A stretch of 64,000 bases of DNA from Plecoglossus altivelis (Eukaryota; Chordata; Actinopteri; Osmeriformes; Plecoglossidae), in contig BROE01000004.1 in assembly GCA_036571765.1 (NCBI GenBank), positions 1,338,091-1,402,090 of the forward strand, read 5' to 3'. The notes below the pieces were generated by a model. That model saw only the letters and a program-made list of their open reading frames with translations. It was not told where the DNA came from and did no database searches. The position numbers were made by a program, and so were the translations under genes. Below, one piece after another: positions 58,801 through 63,649 of this stretch (the stretch's first letter is position 1; each line of letters begins with the position of its first letter).

Positions 58801-61800
58801 GGGCTGTCCAGGGCTCGGGGGCCGTCCAGGGCCCGGGGGCCGTCCAGTGCCCAGGGGCCTCCCAGGGCCCAGGCGCCTCTGAGAGCCTCAGCCTGCAGCC
58901 AGACGGGCCCTACGACTTCTACCAGCAGCCCAACATGAGTGAGGCGCGTCGCTGCCTCCCAGTGGTGGAGCAGCTGGCTGTGGCCGTCAAACAGAGGCTG
59001 GACGACTGGCCTGAACACCCTGCCCTCTTACAGGTAGGAGCCACAGGCTGCGACTTTGCCCCCTGTCGCCCCCACTCCCTATCCCCCCCCTCCCTGTTCC
59101 CCCCCTCCCTGTCCACCCCTGACTACAGCACTTGTCTCAGTCTCAGCTGAGTGGATAAGGATGTGTAGTCGAGCCTTCAGTGCGTCAGTCTTGTGTTGTG
59201 TGCTTTGTCCCAGCTCACCGTGGTGATGGACAGGATCTTGAGCTTCAGTCTGGCCAGTCCTCTGGCCAAGTTCCTCAACGGTCTGGAGATCCTGCTCAAC
59301 AAGGCCCAGGTCTGATCCCCAGCCCACCGCTGATTCTGTCTCTCTGTGTCTGTCTCTCTGTGTCTGTCTCTCCGCTCGTGTCTCTCTGTCTCCATCTGTC
59401 CCTCTGCCTCTGTCTCTCTTGTCTCTCTCTCTCTGTCTCTCTGCCTCTGTCTCTCTTGTCTCTCTCTCTATCTCTGTCTCTCTGTGTCTGTCTCTCCGCT
59501 CGTGTCTCTCTGTCTCTATCTGTCCCTCTGCCTCTGTCTCTCTTGTCTCTCTGTCTCTGTCTCTCTGTCTGTGTCTCTCTGCCTCTGTCTCTGTCTCTCG
59601 GCCTGTGTCTCTCTGTGTCTCCATCTGTCCCTCTGCGTCTGTCTCTCTTGTCTCTCTCTCTCTACCTGTCTCTCTGTCTCTATCCGTCCCTCTGCCTGTC
59701 TCTCTCTCTCTCTCTTTCTGTCTCTCTCACTCTCTCTTTCTGTCAGTCTCTCTCACACTCTGTCTTTCCTTCTCTCTCCCTCTCTGTTTCTCTCTCTCTC
59801 TCTCTCTGCAAACGTTACATAATCCTGTTCTATCACTGTAGATAACCCTGCTAACTCCCCCCCTCCTCCTCCTCCCCCCTCCTCCTCCCCCCTCCTCCTC
59901 CCTGCCAGGACTGGGAGAACAACGCCAGCCGCTCCGTGTCTCTGCGCAAGGAGCTGGAGCCTGTCACACAGCTCATCATCCACTGGCGCAAACTGGAACT
60001 GAGGTAAGAGTTCCAGAGCACAGAGCTCTGCTGACACGAGTCCTGCTAGCGCCCTCTGCTGGTGGGCATGAGCTACTACAGCTGCCTTCATGTTTGTTTT
60101 GTTGCTTTTTTGTCTTTCAATACCAACACAGCAGGGTGCCGAACTGTCATTTAAAGTCGATCTGTTTGTGTTGTTTCTCAGCTGTTGGTCCAGCAGTCTG
60201 GATAACGCCCTGAAGCGCCACACAGAGAAATCCACCAAGCACTGGTTCTCTTTGTATCAGCTTGTAGAGAGGTACCTGGAGGAGCAGAGGATGGACTCAG
60301 GTAACTGAGAAACTCTTTCACAACATCTCAGCTTCCAAATCTCCTCCTTGCTGTCATCATGAATGATGCCAGTGGTTTCCAGTCCTGGTACATAGGGTCT
60401 AATATCCTGCATGTTTTAGATGCTTCCCTTGTGCAACACATGTGACTGAAATGAATGAGTCATTATGACTCTTAGAAAAGGCCTGATAATGACCATTTAT
60501 TTGAATCAGGTGAGTTGGAAGATGTCTAAAACATGCAGGACATTAGACCTTGAAGACCAGGATTTGGAACCACTGAATCATGCTATTAATTCTATGAATG
60601 TTTCTGAAGGTATTTCAGATCAAAAGTGCTAACAGTGTTTTCGTGTCTCTTGTGTAGGGGACGAGGAGTTGGAGCCTCTGTCGTTGGCGTCTGTGTCGTC
60701 CACGCTGCAGACCTACATGGAGGGCTCCTCCCTGGGAGAGTTCCACACTCGTCTGTCCATGCTGCTGGCCTTCCACTGCCACCTCCTCCTCCTGACCCCC
60801 AGCCAGCAGGGACAAGGTCTGCCTTGCTTCTCTCCTCCCTGCCTCGCTCCTCTCCCCCCTGCCTCGCTCCTCTCCCCCCTGCCTCGCTCCTCCCCCCCCT
60901 GCCTCGCCCCTCACGCCCCTGCCTCGCTCCTCTCCCCCCTGCCTCGCTCCTCTTCCCTCTGCCTCGCTCCTCTCCCCCCTGCCTCGCTCCTCTCCTCCCT
61001 GCCTCGCTCCTCGCCCCCCTGCCTCACTACTCACGCCCTTGCCTCGCTCCTCTCCCCCCTCTCTCACTCCTCGCCCCTACCAACCTGACTCAAGGGACTT
61101 GGTTGCTATCGAGCTCTGTGGAAGCCTGGTGACAACCTGCTCCTGTCCCCACACCCCACCTAGACCCACCGAGAGCCAGACCAGTCTGGTCAAATCAGCC
61201 CTCCTCAGCCCTGGTCCTCGTGGTCCCTGTGGACCAGGGCTGAGGAGGGCTGACTGCCATGTGGTTTTGTCACCCAAAGTGTGACTGTAAACTGGAATCT
61301 TGGTTCCTTGGCTGCTGTTGTAACGGCTGTTCTGTTCCTTTGTTTTTGTCACGCAGAACCTCTGTGCCACCTGCTGTGGAACCTGCACAAATACTACAGC
61401 CAGTTCTCCGAGAGCATCCAGACCAAACTGGCCCAGCTCCGACAGCCCATTGAGAAGGAGCTCAAGGTACGCTAAGCAAACCATTAGCATTGTCGCTAAC
61501 TATAGAGAACATAGATGTTTGGAGATGGCGGTACTGGTATGCAGTGTGTACTAACGACATCTTTGCCTTCAGGACTTTGTGAAGATTTCCAAGTGGAATG
61601 ATGTCAGTTTCTGGTCCATCAAACAGTCAGTGGACAAAACCCACAGGTATGAAGGATCTCCTGCAGTTGACTGCTTCTACACCGCTATAATCAACAGCAC
61701 CTTTTAAAGCAGGGGTCTCCAATCCTGGTCCTTGAGGGCCGCTGTCCTGAAGGTTTTAGATGTTTCCCTGCTCCAGCACACCTGATTCTAATGAATGAGC

Positions 61801-62765
61801 CATGACCAAGCTCTGTGGAAGCTTCATAATGACCCTTTATTAGAGAAAAACTAAGGAAACTTCTAAAACCTTCAGGTCAGCGGCCCTCGAGGACCAGGAT
61901 TGGAGACCCCTGCTTTAAAGTATGCTGTGATAAGCATGTTAGAGTAAGAGTCATTCTTCTTCCCTTCAGAACTCTCTTTAAGTTTGTGAAGAAGTTTGAG
62001 GCGGCTCTGTGTGGCCCCTGTGCGCCCGCCCTGGTGGAGGAGGGCACCAGCGCCAGCCTGGACAGCGTGGACGCTAACCCAGAGGAGACGCCCTTGCATC
62101 GGGTACACCGCGCCCTGAAGACCACCCTCCCTGGCCGGGGAAGAGATCTCCAGGTATCCCGTCACAAACTAGCCAATCACATCGCAGAACCACCTTTAGT
62201 CAAGGTGTACTCTAACACACCTGGCTCAAGGGACTTGGTTGCTATGGAGCTCTGTGGAAACCTGGTAACAATTTAAACCGTTCGTTTAGTCAGGTGTGTT
62301 TGAGCAGGGAAACATCTAGAACATTCAGGACCGTGGACCCTGAGGACTAGAGTGGAACACCCCTGGTTTAGACGAGTGGAACACCCCTGGTTTAGACGAG
62401 TGGAACACCCCTGGTTTAGACGAGTGGAACACCCCTGGTTTAGATGTGTACGAGGAGAAGGTTATTGAAGGTGTTTTGTGGCGTGTGTGTGTGTGTGTGC
62501 GTGTGTGTGCGTGTGTGCATGGGTGTGTGTGTTTCAGAGCGGCGTCCCAGAGACAAGTCACCTGGCTGGACCTGCATCCCTCCAGGTTCGTCTGCCTCAC
62601 CTCACCAGGAAGATGAAGAACATGTGTGTCCAGCTGGTGAAGAAGAACCCTTTGCCAGAGCTGTCAGAAGACCTGGACATGTTCACTGGTACGGAAACAT
62701 GCCTCTCTGAGAGTTCTGTTAGTGTGGATGACGAGGAGAGGGGTGTGTGTGTGTAAGAGGAGGAG

Positions 62766-62804
<39 letters not shown>

Positions 62805-63475
62805 CGTGCGTGCGCGCGCGTGCGCGCGCGTGCGTGCGAGGAAGAGGAGAGGTGTATGTGTGTGGAGGAGAGGTAGCTGTTAACCACAGGAGCTTGATGC
62901 TGTTTCAGGGGAGATCATCAGTAACCTCCGGGACCTGCAGAGCTTGACGGTGGACATGAAGGCAGAGAAGGAGAGACAGAAGTCTGAGGTGAAGCACATC
63001 CTGCAGCAGAAGCAGAGAGCTCTCTCTGACCTCTTCAAGATGCTGGCTGAGATTGGTGAGTCCTGACCCCCCCTCTCCCCCCCACACACACACCTGAGTC
63101 CTGCCCCCCCCACCCCCCCACAAACACACCTGAGTCCTGCCCCCACCCCCCACCCCCATACACACACACACCTGTCCTCCAGGTACCTTAGTGTGGTGAA
63201 ACTGCACCTACAGCTGTCGAGACTGACCTTGACTCGACCTCTGTCGACTTGAGGTCGTTTGTGTTCCCTCCTCTGTCGAGACTAGTGTTGAGTTGCGTAG
63301 GGTTGACGGTGGTGAATGATGATGGTGTGTGTGTGTGTGTGTTTGCAGGCCTGTCGTACCGGAAGGGGCTGGCATGGAGCAGGACGTCCAGCCCAGAGGA
63401 GATGCTCTGTCTGCAGCCACTGGAGCTCCCCATCGCCCTGAGCGCTGTCAGGACCCAGGAGCAGGCTGAGAACAC
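30430..63475 (+). CDS. mdn1: Midasin (MDN1/Rea1), 5' three-quarters, 76 exons
   Basis: Midasin is the very large dynein-like AAA+ ATPase of the nucleolus and nucleoplasm that pulls assembly factors (Ytm1/WDR12, Rsa4/NLE1) off pre-60S particles. The window encodes MENLELSLSSLGTISRHIDK at the start, six P-loop modules in one chain (GPIGCGKT, GETGTGKT, GETSVGKT, GDTGCGKT, GSPGVGKT, GPTASGKT) and most of the linker: about 4187 residues of an expected 5500-5600. Exon phases are continuous except at exon 34, where one extra base is suspected. The Asp/Glu-rich region and C-terminal MIDAS domain lie beyond the window. It starts 1.27 kb from casp8ap2 on the opposite strand. Exon coordinates are given in the block entries below. 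Confidence 0.96.
32356..33597 (+). CDS. mdn1: MDN1 exons 6-10: AAA1 module
   Basis: Exons 32356-32565, 32658-32789, 32940-33043, 33131-33245, 33392-33597. Walker A GPIGCGKT at residues 316-323; Walker B region WILLEDIDHAP (Asp-Glu replaced by Glu-Asp, as in the human sequence I recall). LGDQTDSKMLLGMYRCTD and GFQFFATRRM follow the human order. Introns are short (90-150 bp). Confidence 0.94.
33598..34579 (+). other. mdn1: mdn1 intron 10 with G-rich tract
   Basis: 980 bp. A G-rich run at 33925-33989 has many G3-G8 blocks. A 13-bp inverted repeat (34403-34415 with 34464-34476) could fold into a stem with a 48-nt loop. Otherwise unremarkable AT-rich sequence. Confidence 0.7.
34580..35552 (+). 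CDS. mdn1: MDN1 exons 11-13: AAA1-AAA2 connector
   Basis: Exons 34580-34661, 34830-34925, 35440-35552. They read DLLKWCDRITGNFDSSS, LDCFTAMLSRPENRLRMAEI and HFCQMYQPGISVTELEASVG, matching human DLLNWCNRIAHSFDSSS and following sequence. Phases 1/0/0/2 are consistent with their neighbours. Confidence 0.92.
34926..35439 (+). other. mdn1: mdn1 intron 12 with an interspersed repeat
   Basis: Starts with copies of ACCAGGAACCATGTTCCTT (34960-35065). Then comes a stretch (35075-35215) starting TTCAAGTAGTTTATTTGTC that looks like a dispersed fish repeat whose family I cannot name. The rest is C-rich. Confidence 0.5.
35553..36060 (+). other. mdn1: mdn1 intron 13
   Basis: 508 bp of AT-rich sequence with no repeat or gene recognised. 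It ends in TGTTGCACAG at the AAA2 exon. Confidence 0.7.
36061..39230 (+). CDS. mdn1: MDN1 exons 14-22: AAA2 module
   Basis: Exons 36061-36209, 36605-36665, 36994-37205, 37488-37591, 37830-37974, 38179-38275, 38383-38496, 38592-38739, 39123-39230. Walker A GETGTGKT at residues 668-675, Walker B WILLDEINLA with Asp827-Glu828, sensor-type FACMNPATDVGKR and the arginine-finger region GIRNRFTELYVEEL. Very close to human midasin. The acceptor of exon 18 lies inside a GT microsatellite. Confidence 0.95.
36232..36592. repeat. CATCCTCTGGTCTCTCCCTG minisatellite, mdn1 intron 14
   Basis: Tandem copies of a unit built from TCCTCTGGTCTCTCCCTGAT and CTCTCTAACACATCCTTGGC, with partial copies of 20-60 bp. 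It fills almost the whole intron between two AAA2 exons. Confidence 0.9.
36797..36905. repeat. TGAATCATTTGATGTCTAA repeat
   Basis: Five or six copies of a 20-21-bp AT-rich unit in mdn1 intron 15. Confidence 0.85.
37265..37376. mobile_element. LINE 3'-end-like fragment with ACTT tail
   Basis: Contains TAATGCACTTTGTGATTGT and AAAAGTGCTCTATAAATTAA followed by (CTTA)n. This resembles the 3' ends of teleost LINEs (GTGCTATATAAATAAA type). Similarity is by memory only. Confidence 0.45.
37680..37828. repeat. GT microsatellite abutting mdn1 exon 18
   Basis: (GT)n with GTGC and TCTGTG steps that runs directly into the TAG acceptor at 37828-37829. There is no separate polypyrimidine tract. Confidence 0.95.
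38772..39118. repeat. TGTCATGTGACTTGCTGTGGT minisatellite
   Basis: About 16 copies of a 21-27-bp unit fill mdn1 intron 21 from just after the exon 21 donor to the exon 22 acceptor. About 12 copies contain TCATGTGA, the E-box type bound by MITF/USF factors. Confidence 0.9.
39408..41307 (+). CDS. mdn1: MDN1 exons 23-28: AAA3 module
   Basis: Exons 39408-39559, 40043-40221, 40351-40559, 40660-40806, 40925-41066, 41173-41307. Walker A GETSVGKT at residues 1074-1081, Walker B WIILDELNLAP (Asp1140-Glu1141), FMLFATQNPPGLYGGRK and SRAFRNRFVELHFDELP. Nearly identical to human through this core. The exon 28 donor was set at TTCA|GTGAGT because it restores frame into exon 29; an earlier GTCACC is weaker. 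Confidence 0.94.
39560..40042 (+). other. mdn1: mdn1 intron 23
   Basis: 483 bp starting with a C-rich tandem of CCCCCACCCCTCCAG units (39575-39655), then unique sequence. No gene seen. Confidence 0.75.
41308..41705 (+). other. mdn1: mdn1 intron 28
   Basis: About 400 bp of unique sequence. No repeat or exon recognised. Confidence 0.7.
41706..43695 (+). CDS. mdn1: MDN1 exons 29-34: AAA4 module
   Basis: Exons 41706-41844, 41964-42102, 42471-42601, 42693-42831, 43225-43339, 43445-43695 (end uncertain). Walker A GDTGCGKT at residues 1380-1387, split by intron 29; Walker B FLMDEISLADD (Asp1458-Glu1459); then ATMNPGGDFGKKE and LSPALRNRFTEIWCPQ. Exon 34 continues FIDWLTRQEFGRRCILSVRD, then loses similarity: its frame reaches TGA at 43708-43710. 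Reading past one T of the TTT at 43660-43662 restores a human-like segment and the phase that exon 35 needs, so a 1-nt insertion is suspected. Confidence 0.88.
42103..42470 (+). other. mdn1: mdn1 intron 30 with CTCCTGGTACTAACACC repeats
   Basis: The second half (about 42335-42460) is a tandem of 17-26-bp units around CTCCTGGTACTAACACC that ends next to the exon 31 acceptor. The first half is unique. Confidence 0.8.
42832..43224 (+). other. mdn1: mdn1 intron 32 ending in a CACGTG-rich GT repeat
   Basis: AT-rich sequence, then a GT array (43095-43222) containing about seven CACGTG steps that runs into the TGTGTAG acceptor of exon 33. Confidence 0.85.
43696..44177 (+). other. mdn1: mdn1 intron 34, pyrimidine-rich
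   Basis: Second half (43830-44170) is C/T-rich with CCTCCTCC blocks leading to the exon 35 acceptor. A human-like segment between the AAA4 tail and AAA5 (human around SSGFGTALLARKECLKFL) is not found here, so an exon may be diverged or missed. Confidence 0.55.
44178..46314 (+). CDS. mdn1: MDN1 exons 35-41: AAA5 module
   Basis: Exons 44178-44401, 44515-44723, 44860-44982, 45107-45304, 45460-45567, 45948-46136, 46225-46314. Walker A GSPGVGKT at about residue 1755, SEQTDVTDLFGTDLPVEGG, Walker B WIVLDELNLASQSVLEG, FGCQNPFIQGGGRKG and FLNRFTQVFVDQL. Exon 35 begins YERQWEILLQLQNALLLAPA, which I cannot match well to human; its acceptor has two options (44178 or 44174). The rest is strongly conserved, with residues numbered after the exon 34 correction. 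Confidence 0.92.
46429..49474 (+). CDS. mdn1: MDN1 exons 42-47: AAA6 module
   Basis: Exons 46429-46692, 47441-47705, 48097-48256, 48636-48752, 48862-49070, 49326-49474. Walker A GPTASGKT at about 2068-2075, HRLRVMAMNSAMDTTELLGG, the Walker B position WLLMDNVNFC in which the catalytic Glu is Asn, LNALLEPGGCLTINERG, LFLTMDPAHGEISRAMRNRG. The Asn at this site is also in the human sequence I recall, so AAA6 is probably not hydrolytic. Exon 47 lies 88 bp after the assembly gap but joins exon 46 in phase. Confidence 0.93.
46846..47139. mobile_element. hAT-like non-autonomous element (294 bp)
   Basis: Ends CAGCGGTTCTTAACCT and, inverted, CAGTGATTCTTAACCTT match hAT-type terminal repeats. Flanks ACCTAGTA and GCCTACTG agree at five of eight positions, a degraded 8-bp target duplication. 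No transposase frame. Confidence 0.65.
47277..47400. repeat. 36-bp tandem repeat
   Basis: Three and a half copies of TTGGAGTTGGAGAACGTGGA plus ACATGTCTGAATCGTT in mdn1 intron 42. Confidence 0.9.
47690..47790. repeat. mdn1: 23-bp minisatellite containing the exon 43 splice donor
   Basis: Unit GTCTTCACAGGTACGGGCC plus TCAC. The first copy is the end of exon 43 with its donor (CACAG|GTACGG at 47706); further CACAG|GTA copies lie at 47729, 47752 and 47775. Spacing is exactly 23 bp. Confidence 0.9.
47820..48090. repeat. CCTGTCTGTGGGCTG minisatellite
   Basis: About 15 copies of a 15-20-bp unit (CTGCCTGTCTGTGGG with CTACCCTGTCTGTGG variants) in mdn1 intron 43, ending at the exon 44 acceptor. Confidence 0.9.
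48257..48635 (+). other. mdn1: mdn1 intron 44 with GGGGTGAGAGGAGGGAGGC repeats
   Basis: A 19-bp purine-rich repeat (48285-48450) starts 30 bp after the donor. It is followed by unique sequence and three copies of AAGTGTCTAAGTGTTCAACAC (48560-48620). Confidence 0.85.
49188..49237. other. Assembly gap (50 N)
   Basis: Fifty N flanked by C runs (about 23 C on the left, 8 on the right) inside mdn1 intron 46. Probably an unresolved poly-C or C/T repeat. No coding sequence needs to be missing, as exons 46 and 47 join in phase. Confidence 0.95.
49475..49993 (+). other. mdn1: mdn1 intron 47, mostly ACCATCACCAC repeat
   Basis: From 49486 to 49870 the intron is a tandem of CACCATCACCACA and CATCAAAACACAC units, giving His/Thr-rich open frames that are not genes. 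The rest (49870-49990) is unique. Confidence 0.9.
49994..56495 (+). CDS. mdn1: MDN1 exons 48-62: linker, first half
   Basis: Exons 49994-50193, 50295-50518, 50908-51021, 51382-51511, 51613-51719, 51847-51980, 52567-52727, 53791-53911, 54219-54426, 54517-54760, 54864-54987, 55079-55243, 55337-55551, 55655-56045, 56383-56495 (residues about 2410-3292). This is the helical linker that stacks on the AAA ring. It is less conserved but anchored by LDSEDWGSGLLCAGVWPDGF, ILQLLQWRDRFWDV, GVTLGEW-like RVTLGEWRERSQQLQD, LLWNNMAIPALAEFRRTDSR and FDPAVKRAYKLSY. Phases are continuous across all 15 exons. Three of its introns contain splice-donor or palindromic minisatellites. Confidence 0.9.
50519..50907 (+). 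other. mdn1: mdn1 intron 49
   Basis: About 390 bp of AT-rich unique sequence. No repeat or exon recognised. Confidence 0.75.
51008..51250. repeat. mdn1: 31-bp minisatellite containing the exon 50 splice donor
   Basis: Unit GCAGTCTCACAGCACAGGTA plus 9-15 bp. The end of exon 50 (CACAGCACAG|GTACC, donor at 51022) is the first copy. CACAG|GTA recurs at 51057, 51088, 51119, 51150, 51179, 51210 and 51245, eight donor-like sites in all, with spacings of 29-35 bp. Confidence 0.9.
51981..52566 (+). other. mdn1: mdn1 intron 53, long GT repeat to the acceptor
   Basis: From about 52045 the intron is GT microsatellite with GTACGTG, CTCTACATGTACGTG and CGCACGTG steps. It runs to within a few bases of the exon 54 acceptor (GTGTGTCTCCAG). 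Confidence 0.9.
52721..52944. repeat. mdn1: Repeat containing the exon 54 splice donor
   Basis: The exon 54 end and donor (CCTACGA|GTGAGTGC, 52728) plus CTCTCCTCC and (CA)n is copied five times: GTGAGTGC recurs at 52772, 52810, 52846 and 52899. A decayed copy at 52939 (CCACGAGTGTG) leads directly into the 14-bp minisatellite. Confidence 0.9.
52939..53758. repeat. 14-bp minisatellite, about 58 copies
   Basis: Unit TGTTCCAGCGGCTG with variants TGTTCCGGCAGCTG, TGTTCCAGCAGCTG and TGTTCCGGCAGCCG. Period stays 14 bp throughout. The core CAGC-N-GCTG is an inverted repeat. Because 14 is not a multiple of 3 and the unit has no stop in several frames, long open frames appear on both strands. It lies in mdn1 intron 54. 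Confidence 0.95.
53912..54218 (+). other. mdn1: mdn1 intron 55
   Basis: About 300 bp of AT-rich unique sequence. It contains AATAAA-like steps (54160) but no gene. Confidence 0.7.
56129..56337. mobile_element. hAT-like MITE with perfect 8-bp TSD
   Basis: 209 bp in mdn1 intron 61. Long inverted ends: CAGGGTTGTCGAACTTTGGT and, from the other side, CAGCGGTGTCAAACTCCGGT, followed by matching CCTCGAGGGC. Flanked by identical TTTTACTG copies (56121-56128, 56338-56345), an 8-bp duplication as made by hAT transposases. It inserted about 45 bp upstream of exon 62. Confidence 0.85.
56619..63475 (+). CDS. mdn1: MDN1 exons 63-76: linker, second half
   Basis: Exons 56619-57288, 57593-57754, 58015-58294, 58723-59033, 59214-59309, 59909-60003, 60182-60300, 60658-60816, 61357-61466, 61573-61646, 61970-62153, 62538-62688, 62909-63055, 63349-63475 (residues about 3293-4187). 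Anchors to human: LKEEAVWQASQQRF, ILQLRHGMRLVASQL, VVNEWDEQERSAREKQQLEA, PDGPYDFYQQPNMSEARRC, DWPEHPALLQ, MDRILSFSLASPLAKFLNGL, KRHTEKSTKHWFSLYQL, KISKWNDVSFWSIKQSV, QKQRALSDLFKMLAEIGLSY. Exon 66 carries an extra 30-residue repeat. Exon 76 ends AEN|AC with donor GTACGC, phase 2; the gene continues off the window. Confidence 0.92.
57289..57592 (+). other. mdn1: mdn1 intron 63, pyrimidine-rich
   Basis: About 300 bp; from 57400 on it is C/T-rich with CCTCTCCTCTCC blocks serving as a very long polypyrimidine tract for exon 64. Confidence 0.85.
57755..57965. repeat. ACATCTGCTGGTACCCCTCT minisatellite
   Basis: About ten copies of a 19-bp unit alternating CTACATCTGCTGGTACCC and CTACCTCCCCTGGTACCC, beginning immediately at the exon 64 donor (CAG|GTACACATCTGCTGG). 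Confidence 0.85.
58295..58722 (+). other. mdn1: mdn1 intron 65
   Basis: About 430 bp: AT-rich first part, then a C-rich tandem (CCCCCCTACCTCCCCTCTTC, 58605-58700) before exon 66. Confidence 0.8.
58794..58883 (+). repeat. mdn1: In-frame 18-bp coding repeat in mdn1 exon 66
   Basis: Five copies encode GSGAVQ, GSGAVQ, GPGAVQ, CPGASQ and GPGASE between the conserved LLSSLLQNTVK and SLSLQPDGPYDFYQ. It is wholly within the exon and keeps frame. Human midasin, as I recall it, has a short unrelated loop there. Confidence 0.9.
59310..59908 (+). other. mdn1: mdn1 intron 67, CTCTGTCT microsatellite
   Basis: From 59335 to 59810 an almost continuous CTGTCTCT/CTCT array, then CTCCTCCCCC blocks up to exon 68. 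It gives long Ser/Leu/Cys-rich open frames that are not genes. Confidence 0.95.
60370..60575. mobile_element. hAT-like MITE in mdn1 intron 69
   Basis: 206 bp with inverted ends CAGTGGTTTCCAGTCCTGGT and, from the other side, CAGTGGTTCCAAATCCTGGT, plus a second matched block (CATGTTTTAGATG). Flanks AATGATGC (60362-60369) and AATCATGC (60576-60583) match at seven of eight bases. No coding capacity. Confidence 0.8.
60820..61075. repeat. CTGCCTCGCTCCTCTCCCCC tandem repeat
   Basis: About 12 copies of a 20-bp C/T-rich unit in mdn1 intron 70, beginning at the exon 70 donor (CAAG|GTCTGCCTTGCTTC). Confidence 0.9.
61085..61255. mobile_element. MITE-like fragment with 23-bp perfect hairpin
   Basis: Contains CTCAAGGGACTTGGTTGCTA, also found at 62222 in intron 73, so it belongs to a dispersed family. 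Its end is a perfect 23-bp inverted repeat (61195-61217 with 61231-61253) with a 13-nt loop. Confidence 0.55.
61710..61912. mobile_element. hAT-like MITE in mdn1 intron 72
   Basis: 203 bp. Ends CAGGGGTCTCCAATCCTGGT are the same on both sides when inverted, followed by CCTTGAGGGCCGCTG / CCTCGAGGGCCGCTG. Flanks TTTTAAAG (61702-61709) and CTTTAAAG (61913-61920) match at seven of eight bases. No coding capacity. It sits 50 bp before exon 73. Confidence 0.85.
62215..62370. mobile_element. Partial MITE-like copy
   Basis: Shares CTCAAGGGACTTGGTTGCTA and GAGCTCTGTGGAA with 61087 and ends GGAACACCCCTG, like one end of the hAT-like MITEs. Only one end is clear. Confidence 0.45.
62345..62445. repeat. 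GAGTGGAACACCCCTGGTTTAGAC repeat, 4 copies
   Basis: A 24-bp unit repeated about four times. The unit is the terminal sequence of the preceding MITE fragment, so the array grew from the element's end. Confidence 0.85.
62768..62838. repeat. GT/GC alternating purine-pyrimidine tract
   Basis: (GT)n followed by GCGTGCGCGCGCGTGCGCGC in mdn1 intron 74. Strict alternation over about 70 bp, able in principle to adopt Z-DNA. Confidence 0.85.
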
Positions 63476-63649
63476 GTACGCACGCACACACACACACACC
63501 GTTACACACTTACAGCTCTGCACAGACACACTCATACACACACCCTTCCACACACACCTCTCCACACACAGACCCACCTCTGCACACACACACACACACC
63601 GTAAAACTTCAAATAATAGCCCGGGCTTCTATTTACCCAAATCGCTGAA
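63476..63649 (+). other. mdn1: mdn1 intron 76, CA-rich start
   Basis: After the exon 76 donor the sequence is CA microsatellite (63482-63600) and a short unique stretch before the SINE. Confidence 0.8.

Noticed and set aside
59180..59845. Ser/Leu/Cys-rich frames of 140-221 codons
   Set aside because: Translation of the CTGT/CTCT microsatellite in mdn1 intron 67.
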